NCBI GenBank assembly: GCA_032358165.1
Contig: JAALGY010000061.1
Coordinates: forward strand, 310,001-374,000
Length of the DNA stretch: 64,000 bases
DNA from: Diplosphaera chodatii
Lineage: Eukaryota > Chlorophyta > Trebouxiophyceae > Prasiolales > Stichococcaceae
Reading direction: 5' to 3'
A model generated the notes under the pieces. The model made no database searches and was not told the origin of the DNA. It saw only the letters and a list, made by a program, of their open reading frames with translations. The number at the start of each line of letters is the position of its first letter. Position 1 is the first letter of the stretch. Shown here one piece after another: positions 23,601 to 33,321 of the stretch. Made by a program: the position numbers and the translations under genes.

Positions 23601-25102
23601 ATGCCGACCTTCCAGCGACCTTCTGGCAGACCAGCGAGCCTTCTTGGGCGCTGGAGCGACGCAAGTACTGCAAAGCAGACCAGGCAGACTGCCGTCAGGG
23701 CGGCGACTGCAACCAGGCAAGGCCAAGTGCTTGTGCAGATGCTGGTTCCGGAGCCATGTGCGGCCATGTCAGCAGTGCTGTCCCCAGGACAGCAGTGCAC
23801 CGATCCAAGCGCCGCGGCTCTGCGTGCAGAAACTTCAACCTATACCAATGCATTCATGAGAGCAATGTGATCTCCACGTAGAGGCCCTGAGCGTCATGTT
23901 CCTCCATTGCAGGGGCAGCGGGCATCGCTCGGCCGACAACCACAGCAGCGGCAGCCATCTTTGGGTCGGTGGCCCGCTCGCTGCTGCGCTCCAGCCCGCG
24001 GCAGCTGTTTCGGGCCCTGGCGCGAGTGCTGATCCGGGTGGCTCGGCCGCTGCTGACGGGGCCGGGCTCAGTGGTGCGCCCGCTGGAACCCTGCTGAGCT
24101 GGATGTTGGGTCAGCGTGTGTTTGGGGAGTGTGCTGGGAGAGTGCCGTGGAGTGCCTGGGTGCTCACGGCGTGACCCAGGATCGTGGATCATCACACCCA
24201 GTGGCCGTGGCATCCAGGTCAAGGCTGCTGTTGGTCATTTCGCCTCAAGGAACGGAAACAACATGTGCTGCTTTGCAGTTTATCGTGTTTTTCACGCTGG
24301 TCGCGGGCGTGGTGGCGGCGATCCGGGCGCGCATGTGGAACACCTGCCGCAATTGCAAGGCCTGCCACGGCTTCGGCATCGAGAGGTGCGGCGCTCGCTC
24401 TGACCCAGCCCGCAAAGCGCCACGGATGGCGGCAGCTCCGCAGCATATGCGGAGGGTGCCCGCTGCAAGTGCAGTGCCCCCCAGGCTTCGGGGTACCTGA
24501 GCCCAGAGTTCCCCGAGTGCTGGACTCACCGCGTGAATCGACCGATTGCAGGTGCTCGCTGTGCCGGGGGGCCGGCGTGGTGGGCTGGGAGGGCAAGTGG
24601 TCGCACAAGGAGCTGTGCCCCAGCTGCCTCGGCAAGCGCTTCGTCAACTGCCCGCACTGCGGTGGGCAGCCTGTTCTGCGGACCTGTGTCACAGACCCTG
24701 AGCCCTGCACGGCACGGGCTGTGACCCCGTGCGGCGGCTGGCTGCACATCGCGCCAGCCTGACACCCATGCGGGCTGTCGCGGCCTCGTCCAGCATGCAG
24801 CAGCGTCAGGGCAACCCCGCAGCAAGCAACAGCATCGGCGTTGTCAGGGTTGTCCCACCACAGCCTGTCCTCACCAGCAGTAATGCCTTTCTTTCTGTAG
24901 ATCATCAAGTCAACATCTAATCCTGTTTTCAAATTTTTCTCATATGTTTGCCGCAGGCGGCCACTTCCACCGGCCCACCTTCGTGCACGCGCGCTGCCGG
25001 GGGCGCGCCGACGCGCTGGCCAGCATGGACGAGGAGGGCGGCACCAGCGACGCCTTTTTGGCGGTGTGTGCGCACCGGCACATTGGGTTATTAGGTTTTT
25101 AG
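23601..25102 (+). CDS. Membrane-anchored DnaJ-type zinc-finger protein (LQY1/ORANGE/BSD2-like), probably plastid
   Basis: Exons are about 23601-23757, 23913-24073, 24279-24385, 24552-24661 and 24957-25102, about 226 aa, all in phase. The first exon is Ser/Arg/Thr-rich with few acids, as in chloroplast transit peptides; its donor (GTGCGG at 23758) is the least certain junction. A hydrophobic helix (FIVFFTLVAGVVAAI) leads straight into four CxxC repeats: CKACHGFG, CSLCRGAG, CPSCLGKR and CPHCGGGH. These form the two zinc sites of the DnaJ cysteine-rich domain. There is no J domain. Plant proteins of this build (a thylakoid helix plus zinc finger) act as thiol/disulfide or assembly chaperones for photosystem or carotenoid-enzyme clients; that role here is inferred. 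The final exon runs past a possible GTGTGT donor near 25064 to the TAG at 25100-25102. Confidence 0.75.
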
Positions 25103-27065
25103 GGTTCACATGCTCATCCCTTGCGGACGCGTCTCAGAGCATGGCAAGCGGCGCAAGCATCCGGGAGGATTGCATCTGGGCGGGGATGGGGGATGATGAA
25201 GGGCAGGCTGCGCCGCAATCCTGCAGTGGATTACAGCGGTGCTCGCGCTTGACATGTCAGTGGCCACACGGGGTTCAGGCCCCAAGCCTTACGGGGGCAG
25301 CCAAGTGGAGCAGCAAGGCTGCTGGATCAGCCTAACTCCATGATGTATATGTTAAAGCCCGACAGCCCCTCGAGCGCTGCTCGGTTGGCTCGCCTTTCAT
25401 GATGGACGCTTCATGGCGGTGGCAGCTGAGTGTTGTGCTCTACTTCCTGCAGCGGATGGTCACGGACTGAAGGCACTCTAGCTCGCCATCGCATCGCCAG
25501 GGACTGGCTGCCAAGGCGCTGGAGGCGGCACTCGACGCTAGCAGATCACCTGGAGCCTGAGCGCAAAATTTGCACTGGATGGCAGGCTCTGCGCCTGCCC
25601 GTGATAGAGCCGCTGCAGCTGGATTTAGAGTGTGAAGCACAGTTCCACTGACGCACGCTGGGATCTGCTGTGTGAGCAGAGTTGTCGGATGGGAGGTGGC
25701 TGTGCAGGTGCAGCACTCGCATTGCTTTCTGTTGGAGATGTCCAAATTGTACAGGCATTTGCCACGTGCAGCTGGTTTCACGGTTGGGGATGAACCATTC
25801 AGCCTTTGACAGCATGCTATGGTGAACAGCAATTGGGGTTATTAGGACTGCCGTTCGGACTGCCGACGTTGAGAGAATGAGCAGTGAGCTTCAAGGCGAT
25901 CTGGGACTGGTCCACAGTCATGTGCGACATGAACAGCAAATGCGCTGGTAGTTGTGGCCTGCTTCCTGCAGTTCCTATCTGCACTCACCCTGCATGTTGC
26001 GCCATGCGCACACATGTCATCTGCAGAGCAGGCGTGTCTGCTGCGAGCCAATCCGTGCTGCCCTACTCTCAGGACGTTCAATGTGCGGTAAGCTGACACC
26101 TTGCCACGCATCGCCAGTGAATGCTGTATTGCACCACGGGTTGGGGTCACCAAGTCGTGGCAGGGGAGCTGGGCCGAATAACCCTGCCTCGGTGTGGACA
26201 CCTGGGTCGGAAGATCTTACTCAACAGTGGCCCTTACGCGCTGCGTAACCTTTTGGACAGGCCTGCGACTCTGGTCTCCGGAGGCAGGCAAACCCGAGTG
26301 GGTTCCCAGACGGATGACATACACAGCACACAGTTTCCATCGCAGCGAGGCCGCCATATGGCGAGGCGCACCCCCGTCAATCCGCGCGGATGCATGCTGC
26401 CCTGCGTCGTCACGGTGTGTCTCTCATGCCATATGAGGCTCACTGCTTGCCGCTGTTTCTGTGTTTATGCATATCAGCATGCCGCCATGCAGAAAGTCCA
26501 GGAGGGGACGAGGTAGTAGTATCTGTCGCATCATGATCCTAACACGCACGCCGCAGCAGTGATGAGGGCTATGAGCGTCTCAACACGCCTGAATGAGCGC
26601 AACATGTGCGACGCTTACGAAAGCAGCGCAAGCTGTGCGGCATCATATGTCGCAGCCTTCGTAAGCTGATGTCACTGCCAAAGCTTCGCATCGGGTGCAG
26701 ATGGGCTGCGACCTGCATTTTGAGCTCGTCGCACGATGAACGCGCGAAGGAGACATCCTAGGCCCTTGCGTGGCAATGCGCGGGTTGCTTTGGTATTCGT
26801 GCGCATCTCGGTTGTGCTCGTGCGTGGAAGCAGGACAGGTATAAGACAGACGATCACAAGCTCCGCGCAGGTGCTGGGGCCGGCGCCAGCGGACTTTCTT
26901 CACTTCCGTGCATGAATTTGCAGCTGGATATGTCTCGTCTCACGCTGATCATGGCCTTTCGGCTGCTGCAGGGTCACAACAGTGCCATGCACGACATACA
27001 TGGCAGACACCAGCGTCGCCTCTAGGTCTGACGCACACATGTCGGAAGCAAAGGCTGGGTGACTG
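25103..27065. other. Long gene-poor interval
   Basis: About 2 kb in which no frame on either strand shows the G/C third-position bias or paired splice sites of neighbouring genes. Open frames near 26.1-26.5 kb are compositionally random. It may contain UTRs or a fast-evolving or non-coding transcript. Confidence 0.35.
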
Positions 27066-29310
27066 ATGACGCCTCGTCATGGACGAGCCGGGCCACACCG
27101 GACGCCGGCGGCAGGCGGGGCCATGCACGAGGGTCCTGCACAGCCGCAGCCGTCAACACAGCCGCATGCGGTACAGCATGCGGAAGCGGCAGCAGCTGAT
27201 TCTGCAGTGGAGGCGCCCACATCTTGTGACGGCATGGCAGCAGCAGGCCGTAGCGGGGCGGCACACGCACAGCAGCAGCCGCCTGCGACTCCAGCGCAGC
27301 TCATCCGGGAGGCGTTCTTTCAGCCGGGCGTGATGCACGACGGGCAGCCGGCAGCCAGCGGCGGGTCTGCGGGCGACCTTGCTGTGCACGAGCACATTGC
27401 AGGCGGCATCATTCGCGCTCTGACAGCGCAGCTGGTGCCGGCTGCCCTGGCGGCGCTGTGTGCCGCCGCTTTTCCCGGCGTCATTGGCATCAGGTGAGAT
27501 GGCAGCTGCGCCCTTGGGATACCGTGCTGTGGTGCCCACTGCTGCGACCATCAGGCCAGCAACCTGGTGCCGCATACACTTGTGGCTGTGAGGGCGGTCT
27601 GGCAACCAGACCTGCGTGGTGCGGGCAGCAACAGAGCGCTTTTGAGCAGGTTGACCGCCGTGCAGGCTGGCCATCCGTGTGGCGCCAACAGTCCTCGCGG
27701 TGACCGGCGGCTTCATGACAGCTGGTGAGCGTCAGTAGCATGCCGCACGTCGTGCTGCAGATGCTGCGTGCTTATCCAGCCTTACCCAGTGCAATGTGCA
27801 TGTGTGAGTACTACTCGTGAGCACAGGCAGCGATGATCAGCTGTGGCGCTGGAGACCCGCCATGCAGTCGGCCTTGGCTGCCCTGCGCTGGGCGCTCTGG
27901 CTGACACAGGAACGGTACGCCTAGGTACACTGACGGTGGCGCTGGCGCCGGAGCACGGCAGCGCGTCGGGGGCCTGCCTGCGCTCCGCGCTTCCGCAGCT
28001 GGACGAGAACTGTGCTCATGGGTGGGCGGTGCCTGCTGCACAGCACGGCCGGCAGAGCGCGGGTCCTGCGGTTGTGCACACGGACAGCGAGCTCAGCATG
28101 GCATCCATGAGAGCGGCTCTACTGCATCCAAAATAAGCTGCAAAGCAAGTGCACGCCACAGGAGGTGTAATAAGCTGTACTTTGCGCGATTTGACCCGCA
28201 GGCGTCGCTCGCCGCTGCCGCAGCAACCGCAGCAGTGCGTCGGCCGCTGCCCCTGCTCTGTTCACGTGCCCTGCGTGCCGGCGGCGGCACAGCAGCAGGC
28301 TGCTCCAGGGGGCGCTGCGGCTGGCGGCGGCCCCGCCTCAGGCTTCCCGCCGCCAGCAGCTGCTGAGGCTTCAGCTGATGCCTTGGATGGCGTGCTGATG
28401 GCAGCCGGCGCGCCTGCACCGCAGGGGGCCGAGCCCAGCCCAGCTGCTGGTAATGCCAGGAACGTTGCCGCAGCCAGCGATGCTGGAGGTGGTGCTGCAG
28501 CCGCAGCAGGGGACGTCACCAGCTGCGTCATCCTGGACTTCCACTGCCACCTGCTGCCTGGGCTGATGCAGTGAGTCTCAGGCACATGCGCACGTCTTTC
28601 TGCAGCATCACTCGATGGCGAGCATTCCTGTCGTGAAGATGCGCAAATTGCCAACAAGCCAAGACAAGCTGCAATCGACCCCACGCTCAGGCATGGGACG
28701 CGACCTTGCTCCGTGGCTCCGACAGCTTTGAGGCTGCTGCCGTGCAAACTGAAGAGGCTCCACTCAGCACGTATGAACATGCCGTACAGCGGATCGTGTT
28801 GCGCTGCAGACATGTCCCCGCGATGGCCAGCCTGGCGTTTGCGCTGGAGGCCCGCCTGCATGATGACCCCACAGCGCACCTGCCGCAGCAGCTGCTGGCG
28901 CCGGCGCCGCCCTCGCTGCTGCCAGCCGCGGCGGCAGCGCCAGCAGCAGGCGAAGGTGGCGGCGCCCGACAGCCGCCTGACACCTCTGCTGCGGGTGGCG
29001 GTGGCAGAGCCCTGCGCAGTGGCAGCGGCGGCGACCAGGGGTGCGATGCTGAGTACGCCCCCGCATGGGCTGGGCGCTGCATCGCCATTCGCTTGGACAT
29101 GCCTCCACGCTTGAAGGACATGCCCTGTGTCGTCAAGAGGCCACCTCCCTGCCACCCGCAGTCAACCTCACGGTCCTGCTGTTCGACTGCAGCGCCCGCT
29201 CTGCCTCTGAGCACCCGAGCAGCAGCAGCGGCGGCAGCGGCGGCAGCGGCGACCGGCGGCAGCTGCCCCCGGGGCCGCAGCCGAGGGGCGTGCGACCGCG
29301 CCGGGCGTAG
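27066..29310 (+). CDS. Unknown Ala-rich membrane protein
   Basis: I do not recognise the family. Exons 27066-27493, 27666-27724, 27827-27914 and 28202-28570 join in phase. An exon begins at 28810 (HVPAMASLAFALEARL) with an uncertain end. The last exon is 29162-29310, opening with NLTVLLFDCSARS and stopping at 29308-29310. The N-terminus is Gln/Ala-rich. Exons 1-2 form hydrophobic segments (LVPAALAALCAAAFPGVIGI, then APTVLAVTGGFM), and exon 3 is tryptophan-rich (LWRWRPAMQSALAALRWALW). The middle is a long Ala/Gly/Pro-rich linker ending VILDFHCHLLPGL. This suggests a multi-pass membrane protein with long disordered loops. ATG 27066 is the first in frame; 27123 is an alternative start. Confidence 0.55.
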
Positions 29311-30216
29311 GGGAGTGTTTGGGGCGCACCTATCATTGTGTGCTATGCGCAAACGATAGGTACGGCGTGGTCCTCCTTTAGTGGGACATGTCCAAGTCAG
29401 AAGCGCTATAAGGAGACGAGCAGGCCATGCTGTGCGTGGCTGGGTGACGCCGCTGCATGCTGCAGGGCAGGCCTGAACTGGCAGCCATAGGCATGTGATG
29501 TGTTAAGCATGCAAGTATAGAACCGCTGAGAATTTCGAAGGTACTTGACTACATGCTCGGCTGAAGCTTTCTGGGTGCAATCTCAGCTTCGTTGCTAAAC
29601 GAAGGACTGGTTGTGCATCCATGTACAGTGTGTGCAGCAGACATAGCGGGATTGTTTCCTTTGTTGGTGATTTCGTTGGATGGCGGGTCTGGCGAGGGTG
29701 GCATACAAGCAGCTGAGGTCATACTATCACATCACAAGCCAGGGAGTCTCTTTGACTCACCTTTAAACCTGCCTGATAATCTGCCTGCACCCTCAGCAGC
29801 AGCAGCATGCTTGCAGCAGCGTGCACAGTGAACGCCACTGGAGTCAACTGCGGTTTGTCGTGCTGTGCGTCAGCTGTTGTCATCTTCCACAAGCTTCTGC
29901 ACGCCTCCGTATGCCACTGACTTGAAACATAGCGCTTCTTCGCTTGACCTTGGGGTGTGAGACTGGCATCAGAGCTGCAGGGGTGCAGATGGCAGCAGCG
30001 GGTGCGGTACAACATCCACCTCCTGCTGATGCAAGCTCGTCCACTGCCACAATGCGACACTGTGTTCCTGTCCGCACTCTACCGCTACCTGAGCAATCTC
30101 TCAGGCTCCAATTGGGTCAGCCAGGCCTCGGCCTGAGCAACGAGCGTTATTTCTCGCCAGAACCTGGTGTTGATCTGATACATCCATTGGTTCACCGTGA
30201 GCAGGAAGCGAGCAGC
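29311..30216. other. Intergenic region
   Basis: No supportable exon. It is the likely promoter of the SDF2 gene. Confidence 0.4.
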
Positions 30217-31553
30217 ATGCAGTCGAGGACATGTCGGATCTCATTGTTGCTCCTAGTCGCGCTTGCTGGATCGGCTGCCCCGTTCGCTGCCGACGCTGAG
30301 GGTGTGCAGGTGGGGTCGGATGGTGATGCAGTCAAGTGCAGCATGCACACGCCTCGTTAGCGTGCACGCGGCGAGTCCTGCACATGACAGCTCGACTTGA
30401 GACGACCCAAAGAAGGAAGACCTGGGCGTAGCCGATTCGCACCATCACCCCACCTGCCTGCAGGTGACGTGCGGCAGCGTCATCAAGGTACAGCACAGCG
30501 CGACCGGCGCGCTGCTGCACTCGCACGACATCACGTACGGCTCAGGTAGTGGGCAGCAGAGCGTCACCGGCTTCTCCGGCGGCGACGACGCCAGCAGCTA
30601 CTGGATCGTGCGCGGCACTGAGGTGCTGCCGGCAGCACCCCATGCTCAAGAGCCCCACTGCAGCTCAACGTTTCAAGCAGCGTGCTATAGCAATGAATGC
30701 CATCTGCAGGTTGATAGCGCCCCTGCACTGTCGCGCAACATGCGCTAAAGGTGTCCTATGACGTGGGCTTGCAGGGCAAGCACTGCGCGCAGGGCAGCCC
30801 GGTCAAGTTCGGGACGCAGCTGCGGCTGCAGCACCTCACCTCGCGGCGGTGGCTGCACAGCCACCACTTCAGCTCGCCGCTGACCGGCAACCAGGAGGTA
30901 CGCCTCGCCTCGTGGGCAGCTCGGTTACAGCTCAAGGGTTGCATTGTTGCGTTGCCAGGGGTGCAAACAGCTGAACTGTTCAGCAGAGGTTTACAACACA
31001 CATGACTTGGTCTTGTGGGTGAATGTCGCAGGTCAGCGCCTTCGGCGATGACAGCGGCAGCGACACCGGTGACGTGTGGACGGTGCATGGCTACCATGCG
31101 AAGGACAAGGTCTGGGAGCGGGATGCAGACATCGAGCTCAAGTGCGTTGCTGTGGCACAGGCATGTGCCCATGCTCAAGCTGGACGATTGCGACTGACAC
31201 GGGCTTCCTTGGAGAAAGGGCTTTGCGCTCTTCTGCTACCTTACCCTTGTCAATATGCCCAACAGGCACGAGGACACGGGGGTGCTGCTGGCATCGGGGT
31301 CTCGGAAGTACGGCCGCCCAATCTCTGGGCAGCAGGAAGTGTGCGGCAAGAAGAAGCAGGTAGACTCTGGTGCCAACCATCATGGTCCATGAGTGCACGG
31401 CCAGCGTCATGCCAGTGAACAGACAGGAACTGCTTGATGTCTTCTCAGCGCTGGCTACTGCAGTGGAAGCATCGTGTATCGCTACCCCTGCAGGCATCCG
31501 ACACCTGGTGGCGGGCGACTGAGGGCGTGTTCTTTCCACAGCGAGGACAGTGA
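30217..31553 (+). CDS. SDF2: SDF2-like protein: secreted/ER protein with three MIR repeats
   Basis: Six exons in perfect phase: 30217-30309, 30464-30622, 30775-30897, 31032-31141, 31266-31359 and 31494-31553, 212 aa, the usual SDF2 length. Exon 1 is a classic signal peptide (ISLLLLVALAGSAAP). MIR hallmarks follow in order: VTCGSVIKVQH, LLHSHDITYGSGSGQQSV, LRLQHLTSRRWLHSHHF, NQEVSAFGDD, SDTGDVWTV and ISGQQEVCG, closing with WWRATEGVFF. SDF2 works in the ER with an ERdj3-type J protein in glycoprotein quality control and, in plants, in the unfolded-protein response and receptor-kinase biogenesis. The C-terminus (PQRGQ) carries no HDEL/KDEL signal, so retention would depend on a partner. It is convergent with the minus-strand gene ending at 31806. 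Confidence 0.93.
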
Positions 31554-31805
31554 ATAAGAGCAGCCTGGGTGCCATGATTGCTGCTGTCTGTCACTCTTTT
31601 TGTTGCAGAATCCTTGTTACAATACAGCCGGCATCAGCTGAACCTGCAAACATTTTGAGGCTGCCGATGGCATCCAACCGTGCTTGCCGAAATGCCTTTC
31701 GCTCCAAAAGAAGTCGTGTTCCACTGAATACTCAGCACAGCAGTGCACACATGAACAAAACACTGCAATGAAACCAAAAAGAGCGCTCGCTCAGCGCCAA
31801 TGCTG

Positions 31806-32984
31806 CTACCGCCGCCGCCCCTTCTGCGGGCCATCTTGCCTCTCGAACCACACATCTGCCAGGTCGCCGCTGGTGTCGCTGCCGGGCAGCGAGAGCGGAG
31901 GCCGTTGCCTCTTCCGCTGCCTCGGCCTTCCAGGGCTTTGCCTCCGACTGCCGAAGCTAAAACCTGCAGCAAACAAAACGTGTCCCTGTCAGCAAACGTG
32001 ATTCACGTAGCATCCTATGCAGGATGACCAACCACCACCTGATACCTGCTCACCTACCCGCCTTGCCATCATCGCCGCCACCCAGTACTTTGGACGCGAG
32101 CCACAGGCCGAACACAATTGTGCCGATGGTTGTCACAAGCTGCAAGCATTTCGACACCATGCTCAGTTTGAACAGCCAAATGCCTCTGCATGTCCAGCAG
32201 CAACACGTCTGCACGTTGGGGTGCAAGCCGGCATATTGGGGATGTCCACAGCAGCACCTACCGACAGCAAGCTGCGTGCGAACCCCAGAACGACCAGTGC
32301 CAGGCCAGCCTTCACTGAGATGTCCACCTGCGCATGTGAGCAGTGTAGTGATCAACAAGCCTGCAATGGGAGGAATGTGCTGCGCACAAGGTTGCAGCAT
32401 GTGGCTCAAGGTCATGCATGAGCTTCGTCACACACCACGCCGCGTGACACGCTGGCTGGCAAGCTGCGCGCCACGAAATCTGTAATGCTGCCGACAGCAC
32501 TCAGCGCGGCCCCCAAGATCCCGGGCACAATGCCCAGACCCTGCACGCATGGGTGCAAGGTGAACACTGGCGCGCCTCAACCATCTTGCAGGCACGCATG
32601 ATGCAGCTGGCAAGCAACTGGCGACGTACTGGGCCGTCGTCCCAGTCCTCGTCATCATCATACTCTGCGCGTCGGGCTGCCAGGCTGGTGCTGCGCTGCT
32701 GCAGCCGGAGGGTGCAAGTGCCTGCATGTCCACGTGTCAATTATTATGTGCCGTGGAACATACAGATGGAGGCGTATTTCGACAGAAGTCGTTGCATTCA
32801 GGGGCAGCGCGCGGACATGCATCCTGGGTTCAAACACACCAAGGAATGTGTTTTTCATGCGCAGCGAACCCGCAGCAACTGATCGTGCTGGGCAGGCTGC
32901 TAAGATCTGCCTCGTCGAGCATTCGAATCGTCGAGCAGCTGCATATGTCGCGCTGCGGCCACTCAGCAGCGATGATGCTGCCAT
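31806..32984 (-). CDS. Unknown plastid-type membrane protein
   Basis: Six minus-strand exons close in phase: 32984-32870, 32721-32630, 32540-32436, 32327-32262, 32208-32058 and 31963-31806 (TAG at 31808-31806), 228 aa. The N-terminus (MAASSLLSGRSATYAAARR) looks like a chloroplast transit peptide. It is followed by an acidic stretch (YDDDEDWDDGP), a hydrophobic segment (LGIVPGILGAALSAVGSITD), a second (VDISVKAGLALVVLGFARSL) and a third (LVTTIGTIVFGLWLASKVLG). The C-terminus is Arg/Pro/Ser-rich, ending LADVWFERQDGPQ. Small conserved-looking plastid membrane proteins of this shape exist in plants, but I cannot name one. The acceptor at 32209 was chosen because it alone keeps both flanking phases. 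An in-frame upstream ATG at 33032 is an alternative start. It is divergent from OASTL. Confidence 0.75.
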
Positions 32985-33321
32985 GGCTGGGTCGGGAAGC
33001 TGCAGCCTTGGCTTCAAACCAGAAACAATCAAGCAACCCTGCGCAGCGCCAGCGTCTCCCGCAAATGTACAGGTGAACGATCAGCACCACGGTCTGCTGC
33101 CACAAGGTTGCGTGCTGTTGTCCTCCTGTCGATTGTCGCGCTGTCTTGCCTGTCTGACCGATTGTGAGGAAGCAGGATGCAGGATGCAGCATTCAGCACG
33201 CATGCACACGTGTGGACCTTTTGTCCGGGTGGCACCGTCTGCGAAATTGCCCTTTCACTGTTTGTCAAGACTTGGGGACCGTGCCAGCAAGTGGCAAGGC
33301 GGTAAGACTCCGTGCATCAAC
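32985..33321. promoter_or_regulatory. Shared head-to-head promoter region
   Basis: Only about 337 bp separate the start codon of the minus-strand plastid membrane protein (32984) from the start codon of OASTL (33322). Both gene models are phase-complete, so this interval must hold both promoters and 5' UTRs. I see no clear TATA box on either side. Confidence 0.6.

Noticed and set aside
23546..23881. Alternative Cys-rich reading frame as first exon of the zinc-finger gene
   Set aside because: It cannot reach the next exon in phase with a usable donor, whereas the transit-like frame can.
24219..25109. 296-codon open frame on the minus strand
   Set aside because: Antisense to the zinc-finger exons, where the CxxC repeats fix the plus strand as coding.
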